Below are positions 57,143-64,000 of a stretch of 64,000 bases of DNA, in pieces (within the stretch, counting starts at the first letter, position 1; every line of letters begins with the position of its first letter). The notes under the pieces were generated by a model. The model saw nothing but the letters and a program-made list of their open reading frames with translations, was not told the origin of the DNA and searched no databases. Position numbers and translations under genes: made by a program. Source of the DNA: Phenylobacterium sp. J426 (GTDB lineage Bacteria > Pseudomonadota > Alphaproteobacteria > Caulobacterales > Caulobacteraceae); contig NZ_JAJOMY010000002.1 in NCBI RefSeq assembly GCF_024699945.1, positions 62,001 through 126,000 on the forward strand. Reading direction: 5' to 3'.

Positions 57143-57763
57143 ATGCTGGTCGGCTACATGCGGGTCTCGAAGTCGGACGGCACACAGACCCTCAACCTGC
57201 AGCAGGACGCCCTGCGCCTCGCCGGCGTCGACGACCGCGCCATCTATGACGACCTGGCCTCCGGCCGGGCCGACGACCGACCCGGGCTGCAGGCCTGCTT
57301 GAAGGCGCTGCGCCCCGGCGACACCTTGGTGGTCTGGAAGCTCGACCGGCTCGGGCGCAACCTGCGCCACCTGATCAACACCGTGCAGGACCTGGCGGCG
57401 AAGGATGTTGGCCTAAGGGTGCTCACCGGCCACGGCGCCGCCGTCGACACCACCACGGCGCCCGGCAAGCTGGTGTTCGCGATCTTCGCCGCCTTGGCGG
57501 AGTTCGAGCGGGAGCTGATCTCCGAGCGCACACGCGCTGGCATCGCGGCCGCCCGGGCGCGAGGCCGCTCAGGCGGTCGCAAGCCGAAGATGACCGCCGC
57601 CAAGGTCCGGCTCGCGCAGGCCGCCATGGGCAAGCCGGAGACCAAGGTCGCGGCGCTCTGTCGGGAGCTCGAGGTCAGCCGCCAGACTCTCTACCGGCAC
57701 GTCGGCCCCGGCGGCGAGTTGCGCAAGGATGGACGCGCGGCGCTAGAGCGCTCACGGGGCTGA
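57143..57763 (+). CDS. tniR: Serine resolvase (TniR-type)
   Basis: The 206-residue protein starts LVGYMRVSKSDGTQTLNLQQ with the catalytic Ser9, followed by VVWKLDRLGRNLRHL and FERELISERTRAGIAAARAR. It ends with a helix-turn-helix (LCRELEVSRQTLYRHV). It would resolve cointegrates made by TniA at the adjacent res site. In Tn402/Tn5053 the resolvase gene usually follows tniQ in the same direction. Here it is divergent and upstream of tniA, an unusual arrangement. Confidence 0.9.
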   Translation: MLVGYMRVSKSDGTQTLNLQQDALRLAGVDDRAIYDDLASGRADDRPGLQACLKALRPGDTLVVWKLDRLGRNLRHLINTVQDLAAKDVGLRVLTGHGAAVDTTTAPGKLVFAIFAALAEFERELISERTRAGIAAARARGRSGGRKPKMTAAKVRLAQAAMGKPETKVAALCRELEVSRQTLYRHVGPGGELRKDGRAALERSRG

Positions 57764-57808
57764 CCCTCCCCCTCCCCGTCGCCCCCCCGCTTTAACCACG
57801 AGTTCATC

Positions 57809-58150
57809 TCACTTCGGCAGGGTGCCCCGCGTCGGCTGAACCGCCATCGCCAGGAGGTCGATGCTTCGCACGAGCAGGTCTGGGTCCCCGCCGGCCACCA
57901 GGAAGGCCTGCACCGACCTGGCCACGCCATCCGGGATGGCGACGCCTCGCAACTCCCGATCCACATAATCGCATAGCCGTTCGATCCGCGGCGTCACGCG
58001 CCGGAGCGTGCCGTGCTTGGCGCGGGAGACGACGGGCTGGTCCAGCCGGGTACGTTGCGCGATGGTTTCCTGCGTGTACCCAGGCCGCGCCAGAAGCGCG
58101 TTGAGATCGCGCGTCAGGGCGTCCAGGGAATAGTCACGCTTCGCTTGCAT
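57809..58150 (-). CDS. Xre-like putative controller protein
   Basis: From ATG 58150 the product has a helix-turn-helix core (GYTQETIAQRTRLDQPVVSR) and a helical tail, about 113 residues. ATG 58166-58168 is an alternative start, but would overlap the direct-repeat operator. It is divergently transcribed from the methyltransferase gene with about 50 bases between. This arrangement is like controller (C) proteins of restriction-modification systems, which time nuclease and methylase expression. Confidence 0.6.
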   Translation of the reverse strand: MQAKRDYSLDALTRDLNALLARPGYTQETIAQRTRLDQPVVSRAKHGTLRRVTPRIERLCDYVDRELRGVAIPDGVARSVQAFLVAGGDPDLLVRSIDLLAMAVQPTRGTLPK

Positions 58151-58155
58151 TGTTC

Positions 58156-58171
58156 CGCATAATCGCATAAT
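58156..58171. promoter_or_regulatory. Tandem direct repeat, possible operator
   Basis: CGCATAAT occurs twice without a gap in the short space between the divergent regulator and methyltransferase genes. It sits 6 bases upstream of the preferred regulator start. Its position suits autoregulation. No search for the same repeat elsewhere was possible. Confidence 0.4.
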
Positions 58172-58200
58172 TTTGGTCGCATGGAAAGCGGGCCAAGCTC

Positions 58201-59160
58201 ATGCGCGTGACGGACCTGTTCTGCGGGGCCGGGCTTTTCAGCGCCGGTTTCTCGGCCGCCGACTTCGAGATCGTGCAGGCGGTGGAGCTCGACCGCGAGG
58301 CGGTCAAGAGCTACAGCCGCAACGTCTCTCCGAACGTGGTGCAGGGCTCGGTCACGGCGCACAAGCCGGTCGAGACCGACGTGCTGATCGCAGGCCCGCC
58401 CTGCCAGGGCTTCTCGACGTTGGGCCGGATGGACCCGACTGACGCCCGCAACAACCTCAGCCTCGAGGTGCTCCGCTGGGCCAAGGACAGCGACGCCAAG
58501 GTGGTGGTGATCGAGAACGTCCCGCCGTTCCTGCGCTCGCCGCAATGGGCGCTTCTGACCCGCAGGTTGCGCCGCCTCGGCTACGGCATCGAGACCTGGG
58601 AATTGAACGCCTACGACTTCGGCACGCCGCAGCTTCGGCGTCGCGCGTTCACGGTGGCGAGCAAGGTGGGCGTCATCGGCCGGCCAGCTGAAACCGGCCC
58701 CGGCAAGACCGCGGGCCAGGCCATCAGCGACCTCGCAGGCCTCGACGCCGGCGACGACGCCTTGCACGTCTGGCCTGAGCCTCGCGGGGTCGCGGCCGAG
58801 CGTATCGCGCTCGTGCCGCCGTGCGGCGACAAGCGTGACATCATACGCCTCGCGCCCGACCTTTGTCCGCCCTCATGGATCAAGATGGGCTGTCAGGCGA
58901 CCGACGTCTGGGGACGCATGGATCCGAACGCGCCGGCCAACACGCTGCGCTGCACCTTCCAGAACCCATCCAAGGGCCGCTATCTGCACCCGACGCTGAA
59001 CCGCACCCTCTCGCTCCGGGAAGGCGCGCGGCTTCAGGGCATCCCGGACAGCTGGCAGATGAGCGGCCGGGGCTATCCGGTCGCCCGGCAGATCGGGAAC
59101 GGCGTGCCGGTGCCGCTGGCCGCCGCCGTCGCCCGCCAGGTGGCGGCGGCCCTGCACTAG
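58201..59160 (+). CDS. C5 cytosine DNA methyltransferase
   Basis: The 319-residue enzyme carries the C5-methyltransferase motifs in order: I (DLFCGAGLFSAGF, 5-17), IV with catalytic C68 in GPPCQGFS, VI (VIENVPPF, about 103-110), VIII (QLRRRAF, about 148) and X (RQIGNGVPVPLA, near 295). The region of about 180-270 is the target-recognition domain, so its DNA sequence specificity is unknown. Its stop overlaps the stop of the convergent GHKL gene within the palindrome CTAG. It should protect host DNA from the nuclease of the neighbouring gene. Confidence 0.92.
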   Translation: MRVTDLFCGAGLFSAGFSAADFEIVQAVELDREAVKSYSRNVSPNVVQGSVTAHKPVETDVLIAGPPCQGFSTLGRMDPTDARNNLSLEVLRWAKDSDAKVVVIENVPPFLRSPQWALLTRRLRRLGYGIETWELNAYDFGTPQLRRRAFTVASKVGVIGRPAETGPGKTAGQAISDLAGLDAGDDALHVWPEPRGVAAERIALVPPCGDKRDIIRLAPDLCPPSWIKMGCQATDVWGRMDPNAPANTLRCTFQNPSKGRYLHPTLNRTLSLREGARLQGIPDSWQMSGRGYPVARQIGNGVPVPLAAAVARQVAAALH

Positions 59161-61386
59161 CCCTCGGCGGCTTGCGGGTCGGCTTGTGCATCCTCGTTCG
59201 CGGCCTCGGCGGCGGCCGGCGCGCCAGGGCCGTCCCCGCTATCTAACCCTGCGGCCTCGTCACCGTCGTCCTCTTCCTCATCCTCTTCCTCATCGGTCGC
59301 GCTCTCCAGGACCTTGATGGCCTCGATGTGCACCTGCCAAGCGTCCTTCAGCAACTCCTGGATGCTCATGATCCGGATCGTGGCGTTCGCGCCCTGCTCG
59401 CGGAACTCCTTCAGCAACCGCTTCTGCCCGGTAGCCGTGGTCGCTTGATCCGGCATCGCGCCGATCAGGAAGCCGCGGACGTTGACCTTGTGGCTGAGCT
59501 CGGCTTCGCACCACTCGTTGATCTGGAAGATGTACTCGTCGAGCTGCTCAAGGTGTTCGGCCGAGAGCGGCAAGCTCGGGCTCTTCAGCTCCACGACGTT
59601 GATCACATAAGGCCCTGAGAACGTCGGGTCGGACATGATGAAGGTCAGGTCCGGCCGGCGGGCGTCGTCCTTGTCGCCGTCCGTCACCCTGGCGAAGTTA
59701 TCGAGCTCGAACCGCTTAGCGATCCGGCTCACCACCTTGTTCAGGTCCTCGTCGCTAGTCAGGTAGTTGGAGAACTCCGGCCGGATCAGCCACGGGTTCG
59801 CTTCCAGCAGGTCGTGCAGCTCGCGCTCAAGACCCCTCTTGCGCCACTCGTCCTCGCCCTTCTGCCAGAGCTTTTGGAGCGCCGCGATCCGTCGCGACGG
59901 CCGCGATAGAGCTTCAGCACATCAATCCGCTCGATCTCGCTCAGCTCGCGCAGGTGCTCGGCCACCTTCTCGATCGTTTCCGGACGGGTACGCGCTTCGA
60001 TGAGCTTGACCAGCACCTCGGTAGCGTTGACCGAGTTGATGAAGGCCGGCGCCAGCTCCTGGAACGCTGGGCTGTCAACGCCATGTTCGTTCGCGAGGGC
60101 GTGCAGCAGCTTGCCGGCCGGCTTGCGGGTCTTGCGCGGCAGCGTGTCAATGATCCGGCTCAGCACCTGCGCCGTCGGATCGGTCTTGAGCTTCTCGCTC
60201 GTCTGCTTGTCCCGGAAGAGCGAGTGCGAGGCGATGGCCGCCTTCATCAGCTGCGACACATGCTCCAGCAGCGCGCGGACCGCCTCGTTGTCTTCGCGAA
60301 GCTGGGTCCGGTTCGTGTTGATCAGATCGATCCCCGCGCGATCGAACTCGTCGGCTTCGACGACGCACTCCAAGTAGTCGGTGGCGTGGAAGTTGTGCAT
60401 GCCGGTCGGGAGTTTGAACAACGACGGACCAGCGGCCAGACGGTTGTTGCAGTAGATCCGCGCGCCGCGCTTGCGCGCCGGCAGATGCTGTCCTCGCGGC
60501 CGGAAGCCGACGAAGTACTTCAAGGGTACGTCGCCGATGTCTTCGATGGTCAGGATGCTCGAGGCGTAGCCGCGCTCGTCCAGACCGCCCGCCGGATAGA
60601 TGAACTCGTACTCCGGCGGCTGCGGGACCAGCGGGGTCTCGTTCAGCGTGACCAGGAAGTCCTCCGGCCGCAGCGCCTGGAAGGCTTCCCGGATGGTCTC
60701 CTCCAGCGTCTCGAGCCGCTCCTTGACGGCGTCGGATTTCAGGCCGGAGAGCGTGATGCGGGTCCCCTGCTCTTTCGGGTCCAGTCCTTCTTCGTAGGTC
60801 GCAGGGATGTCGACGTCGGTGACGTTGGCCGCGCCCTTGAGCTTCGAGTCCTGCAAGGTGATGATGGTCGCGAAGGTCTCGCCTTGGCGTTTTGTCCGGA
60901 CCTCGACGTTCTCGGCCGCGCCGAAGCCCGCGAGCTTGCCCAGGCCCTTCCGGCCCATCACGAACCGCTTGCCAGTCTCCGACTTGATGTTGGACTCGGT
61001 CCCGTCGGCGCCCTCGCGCCGCTTGCGGTTGAGCGGCAGGAACTTGCTCTCGACGTCCTTCCAGCTCATTCCATGGCCATCGTCCTCGATGACCACCTTC
61101 AGGTCGTTGGGCAGCGTGTCGAGAAGGACGGTGAAGCGGTCGCGCAGCCCGGCTGCGACCTCGGCCTTGGCCGCCTGACGCACCTTCGTTCGCGCCGCTT
61201 CGATGTCTTCGTGGGGGATGGTGATCGTGACGTTGTGGGCTTCGCTGTCGTAGGCGTTGGCCACGAACTCGACCAGGCACTTGCCCAGCGTCGTGTACAT
61301 GTTGATGCCCAGGGCCTCGAGCATGCCCCCTGGATCGGCATCTTGAACGCGGCCGGACGGGCTGCGGACGCGGCGCCATCGGACAT
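59157..61386 (-). CDS. GHKL (MORC/MutL-like) ATPase fused to a PD-(D/E)XK-like nuclease (apparent frameshifts)
   Basis: Three frames join to about 740 residues. The N-terminus (from 61386, AAFKMPIQG) joins at the C5 run near 61325 to the main frame. That frame has GHKL motifs: N-box CLVEFVANAYDSEA, G1 IEDDGHGMSWKD, G2 VMGRKGLGKLAGFG and G3 GTRITLSG, then an S5-like region with INTNRTQLRED. Near 59890-59910 it joins the C-terminal frame: HDLLEANPWLIRPEF, then RPDLTFIMSD and INVVELKSPSLPL, the D...ExK pattern of PD-(D/E)XK nucleases. An acidic tail ends it. MORC/MutL-like ATPases linked to DNA methylases in restriction systems are documented (Iyer and Aravind). The nuclease class is my inference. 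Confidence 0.75.
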
Positions 61387-61417
61387 CAGGACCTCGCGGG
61401 CGAATCTGCGGAGCTCA

Positions 61418-61444
61418 CGGCGAAGTTGTTATCATTCTTCGCCG
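61418..61444. terminator. Stem-loop between the GHKL gene and a small membrane gene
   Basis: CGGCGAAG and CTTCGCCG form a perfect 8-base stem around an 11-base loop. It lies downstream of the small gene at 61486-61761 and upstream of the GHKL gene on the same strand. No U-run follows, so it is a weak terminator candidate and may be an operator. Confidence 0.35.
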
Positions 61445-61485
61445 GCGGGCGAACATCGGTGTTCTGCGCGATGGCGCGGCGGCGC

Positions 61486-61761
61486 CTATGGCGCAGCGCG
61501 AGCGGCGATGTCGCAGTCCAGTTCCTTGATCAGGTACTTGCCCCGCTCCAGCGTTACCGGGTCGGTGGCGGTGAGCACCCAGCCGACCGCCTGATCGCAG
61601 AGTCGGCGCCGCTCCGCTGACACCTCGCGTCCGCCGAAGGTCTCGTGGACGATCCAGGCCACCAGAACATAGCCGCAGCAGGCCACGAAAAGGCCGGCCC
61701 AGTACTTCCAGCCGAGGAATGCGGATCTTGAAGCCTGCGCCGCCACGGAGCCGCCTCCCAC
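61486..61761 (-). CDS. Small membrane protein, 91 aa
   Basis: The product has one strong hydrophobic helix (GLFVACCGYVLVAWIV, about 24-39). A soluble C-terminus follows, containing ERRRLCDQAVGWVLTATDPV and ELDCDIAARAA. It lies upstream of the GHKL gene on the same strand. No family is recognised. Whether it belongs to the transposon cargo is uncertain. Confidence 0.55.
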   Translation of the reverse strand: MGGGSVAAQASRSAFLGWKYWAGLFVACCGYVLVAWIVHETFGGREVSAERRRLCDQAVGWVLTATDPVTLERGKYLIKELDCDIAARAAP

Positions 61762-61940
61762 CTTGACGCCGGAACGGGCCGGGCAGTTCCTTCACCCGGC
61801 CCAACCAAAACCCGGAGACCAATGCGACTGAAGTCCGCGTTGGACGATGCCAAGCTCCTGCGAGCCAGGGCGCACCCCTTGCATCGCCTGCGATCTAACG
61901 CCGCTGGCGCAAGCCGCGCAAGGCGAAAGCCGGCGGCGGC

Positions 61941-62171
61941 TCAGTGGGAACGCGTTGGCGCAGCCAGCGCGCCTGTCGGTTCGCTCTTCTCGGCTTCCGA
62001 CCACCCAGGGATCACGGCAAGGCGGAAGGCGCGCTGCCAGAGCTCCATCGGGCGACCGTCCGCCATCTGCTGCGCCACTTCAAGCGCGGCCTCGTCGGAC
62101 GCGGCTTCAATATCCGCGGCCTGTTGGATGTGGCCATCGCGCCCCAGGAAGTACAGCCGGTAATCGGGCAT
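61941..62171 (-). CDS. Small conserved-type hypothetical protein
   Basis: The 76-residue product begins PDYRLYFLGRDGHIQQAADI and has ELWQRAFRLAVI near the middle. This plan (a small alpha/beta protein with an RDGHI turn and an ELW motif) is common among unknown genes in alphaproteobacteria. Function unknown. Confidence 0.6.
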   Translation of the reverse strand: MPDYRLYFLGRDGHIQQAADIEAASDEAALEVAQQMADGRPMELWQRAFRLAVIPGWSEAEKSEPTGALAAPTRSH

Positions 62172-62202
62172 AAGCCCACCATTGCACAGATCAAGGGGTT
62201 GT

Positions 62203-62220
62203 CTGTCGCCTGGGCGACAG
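62203..62220. repeat. Perfect 18-bp palindromic sequence
   Basis: CTGTCGCC and GGCGACAG surround a 2-base centre. It lies between two minus-strand genes, just after the stop of the upstream one at 62224. The loop is too tight for a good terminator hairpin, so a protein-binding site is also possible. Confidence 0.4.
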
Positions 62221-62223
62221 CCA

Positions 62224-62388
62224 TTACGCGCCGCGCTTCAGGTCACTTCGTGCCTGTTCAGAGAGCACACGCCATCCCGCAGCAACCTTCTCGAATGCTC
62301 GGCGCTGATCCGCGTCGGGCAAGCGACGCGCCTGCTCTTCCGCCTCCTCGGCTCGGCGATCGTACTCCGCGATGCGATCCAACGCCAT
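62224..62388 (-). CDS. Small helical protein, 54 aa
   Basis: From ATG 62388 the product reads LDRIAEYDRRAEEAEEQARR and ends in a Lys/Arg tail. It resembles the gene at 52108-52359 (same Y-x-x-R-A-E-E-A-E core and W-x-x-L ending). The frame extends upstream to 62439 but that part is Gly/Arg-rich. Confidence 0.5.
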   Translation of the reverse strand: MALDRIAEYDRRAEEAEEQARRLPDADQRRAFEKVAAGWRVLSEQARSDLKRGA

Positions 62389-62517
62389 TCCACCTCGCCC
62401 GCTACTCCCGGCTCGGCCCGTTCCCGCAGCAACCCGCAAGGGCGGGGTGCGGTTTCGGCGACGTGCCTGAACCTCCGCCAGTGACGGCCGAATTCCAATC
62501 GCTGCGCTAGGCTCCGC

Positions 62518-63447
62518 TCACTCAGCCTGGAGCACTCGGCCCTCCCGCTCTCGGAGGAAGTTGTGCGCCTGCGTCGCCGCGATGGCGCCATGACCAATCG
62601 CGACGCTGATCTGGTCGAGGGCCTCGACCACATCGCCGGCTGCGAACAGCCCGGGAATGGGGAGACGCTGGCAGGCATCGGTGGGGATGCAGCCGCCCTC
62701 GGACAAAGTCAGGCCGAGCTGAGCTGCGAGCTCCGACCTCGGGCTGGCGCCCAGGGCGGGATAGAGCACGTCGAAGGTGAGCCGGCGCCCATCGCTCAGC
62801 TCCACCTCCATGGCCTGCGGTCCGGGTCGGAAGGCGGCCACCGGCGCATCGAGCACCTCGACGCCGGCCGTAGCCAGTTCCCGGCGCTGAGCGTCAGAGA
62901 GTTCGCAGCCCTCGCGGGTCAATAGAGTGAGATGCTTGGAGTAGTGGCGCAGGAATAGGGCTTCGCGGGCGCCATGCGTGCTGCTTCCCAATACGGCCAC
63001 GCGCTTTCCCGTCGCTTCGTAGCCATCGCAAATCGGGCAGTAGCGAAGACAGGCGGAACAGATCGCGTCTTCGTGGTCCGCCTCCGGCAGATCGATCTGG
63101 TTCAGCCGTACCCCCGTCGCAAGGATGACCGAGGCCGCCCGGTAGCGGCTGTGGGCCCCTTGTGCGGCGAAACCCTCCTCCTCGTCGTGAGCGAGCGTCT
63201 GAATTTCATCTTGCCGGAGCACGGCGCCATAGAGTTCGGCCTGCTCCCGCATCTGCCGCAGGAGATCGGGACCGGCAATCCCGCCAGGAAACCCCGGAAC
63301 ATTGTGCGTGAGCGGGATGCGCGCTGCGCGGCTGGCGCCGTCGTGAACGACCAGAACCTTTCGCCTGTACCGCGCGAGATATACGGCCGCTGTCAGACCC
63401 GCGGGGCCTGCGCCGACAATGAGGACATCGCAGTTTTCGACCGGCAT
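62518..63447 (-). CDS. Thioredoxin-reductase-like flavoprotein
   Basis: From ATG 63447 the 309-residue product has the FAD-binding VGAGPAGLTAAVYLARY, a redox CPICDGYEATGK with CxxC, the NAD(P) loop VLGSSTHGAREA and the second FAD motif GLFAAGDVVEAL. This is the TrxR-like family. The NADPH loop has S-S-T instead of the usual GGGxSA, so cofactor use may differ. It is divergent from the hemerythrin gene. The open frame runs on to 63594, but the longer start overlaps that gene. Confidence 0.8.
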   Translation of the reverse strand: MPVENCDVLIVGAGPAGLTAAVYLARYRRKVLVVHDGASRAARIPLTHNVPGFPGGIAGPDLLRQMREQAELYGAVLRQDEIQTLAHDEEEGFAAQGAHSRYRAASVILATGVRLNQIDLPEADHEDAICSACLRYCPICDGYEATGKRVAVLGSSTHGAREALFLRHYSKHLTLLTREGCELSDAQRRELATAGVEVLDAPVAAFRPGPQAMEVELSDGRRLTFDVLYPALGASPRSELAAQLGLTLSEGGCIPTDACQRLPIPGLFAAGDVVEALDQISVAIGHGAIAATQAHNFLREREGRVLQAE

Positions 63448-63577
63448 CGGCTCCGCCTCCTGGCGGCCTGGGAATTCATGTTTGGGGAGCAGGATCGGCG
63501 CGTCGCCAGGTCCCGCGATCGCACCGGGAACGCCGCGGTCAGGCGCCCGTTCCTTCGCAGACTGGATGGAGGGCAAA

Positions 63578-64000
63578 ATGGCCAAATCAGACAAACCCGA
63601 TGCGATCGCGCTTCTGAAGGCGGATCACCGCAAGGTGGAGGAGCTGTTCGCCGAGTTCGAAGGGGCCAAGGGCGATGGCAAGAAGCGCAAGCTCGCTGAG
63701 CAGATCTGCCTTGAGCTCACCGTCCACACCAAGATTGAAGAGGACATCTTCTATCCCGCCTGCAAGGGCAAGATTGAAGAGGACCTGCTTGGGGAGGCCT
63801 ATGTCGAGCACGACAGCGCCAAGGTGCTCATCGCCGAGATCGAAGCCGGCGGGCCGGACGACGAATTCTACGACGCCAAGGTGAAGGTGCTCTCTGAGAT
63901 GATCGAGCACCACGTCGAGGAAGAGGAGAAGCGTTCGGAGGGGATGTTCGCGCAGGCCCGCGCCGCCGGCCTGGATATGGACGCCCTTGGGGAAGCCATG
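63578..64000 (+). CDS. Hemerythrin (HHE) domain protein, cut by the window end
   Basis: From ATG 63578, with GATGGAGGG upstream, the 141 visible residues read ALLKADHRKVEELFAEF, LELTVHTKIEEDIFYP, VEHDSAKVLI and MIEHHVEEEEKRSEG. The spaced His and Glu residues are those of a di-iron hemerythrin/HHE domain, which binds oxygen, NO or iron. The reading frame is open at the window edge, so the C-terminus is missing. Confidence 0.85.
   Translation, partial: MAKSDKPDAIALLKADHRKVEELFAEFEGAKGDGKKRKLAEQICLELTVHTKIEEDIFYPACKGKIEEDLLGEAYVEHDSAKVLIAEIEAGGPDDEFYDAKVKVLSEMIEHHVEEEEKRSEGMFAQARAAGLDMDALGEAM

Overview
The window looks like chromosomal DNA of a GC-rich alphaproteobacterium, most likely a member of the Caulobacteraceae (Caulobacter/Phenylobacterium-like). 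The pointers are a SciP-type DUF1153 regulator, a fused bcsAB cellulose operon with bcsP/Q/C/D/Z, GTP-type PEP carboxykinase, an RTX surface protein, DUF1501/DUF1800 and DUF3108 proteins, and several c-di-GMP enzymes. No database search was possible; all calls come from reading motifs and context.

Layout. 0.1-6.3 kb: a J-domain membrane protein, then a surface-polysaccharide cluster (FkbM methyltransferase, sulfotransferase-like protein, Wzx-type flippase, SAM methyltransferase, UDP-xylose synthase). 6.3-11.1 kb: small unknown genes, a DUF3108 exported protein, an Xre regulator and a SciP paralogue. 11.1-24.1 kb: a diguanylate cyclase followed by the cellulose operon bcsP-bcsQ-bcsAB-bcsC-bcsD-bcsZ. 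24.1-26.3 kb: poorly coding, degenerate DNA. 26.3-31.7 kb: a minus-strand cluster of a lipoprotein with a long Pro-Thr-Ser repeat, a TpsB/FhaC-type outer-membrane transporter and a TPR-GAF-GGDEF protein. 32-40.4 kb: a PAS-GGDEF-EAL protein, a DUF6065-JmjC/cupin fusion, the DUF1501-DUF1800 pair and a cell-wall hydrolase. 40.5-43.6 kb: Wzt/Wzm polysaccharide ABC exporter and galU. 44.5-47.8 kb: pckG and a divergent RTX protein. 47.8-52.4 kb: small unknown genes, a decayed IS256-family element, a parE remnant and a secreted ankyrin protein. 52.4-61.4 kb: a Tn402/Tn5053-type (tni) transposition module with a divergent resolvase, next to a restriction-like cassette (Xre controller, C5 cytosine methyltransferase, GHKL/MORC-like ATPase fused to a PD-(D/E)XK-like nuclease). 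61.5-64 kb: small housekeeping-like genes, a thioredoxin-reductase-like flavoprotein and the start of a hemerythrin-domain gene.

How it works together. The polysaccharide genes at both ends (flippase, UDP-sugar synthesis, galU, Wzm/Wzt) and the cellulose operon serve the cell envelope and matrix. Three c-di-GMP proteins (one next to bcs, one in the repeat-lipoprotein cluster, one PAS-GGDEF-EAL) probably control matrix and surface behaviour. The transposon region is the accessory part. Its operon is a 111-aa TniA-like fragment, tniA, tniB, tniQ and a tandem ribbon-helix-helix protein, with each of the first four genes overlapping the next. The neighbouring methyltransferase/MORC-nuclease pair is the best candidate for an undescribed or poorly described defence system.

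Caution: at least 15 genes are interrupted by single-base frameshifts, many in runs of 5-7 identical bases. This looks more like sequence error than biology, so these genes are annotated across the break and should not be read as true pseudogenes without checking.
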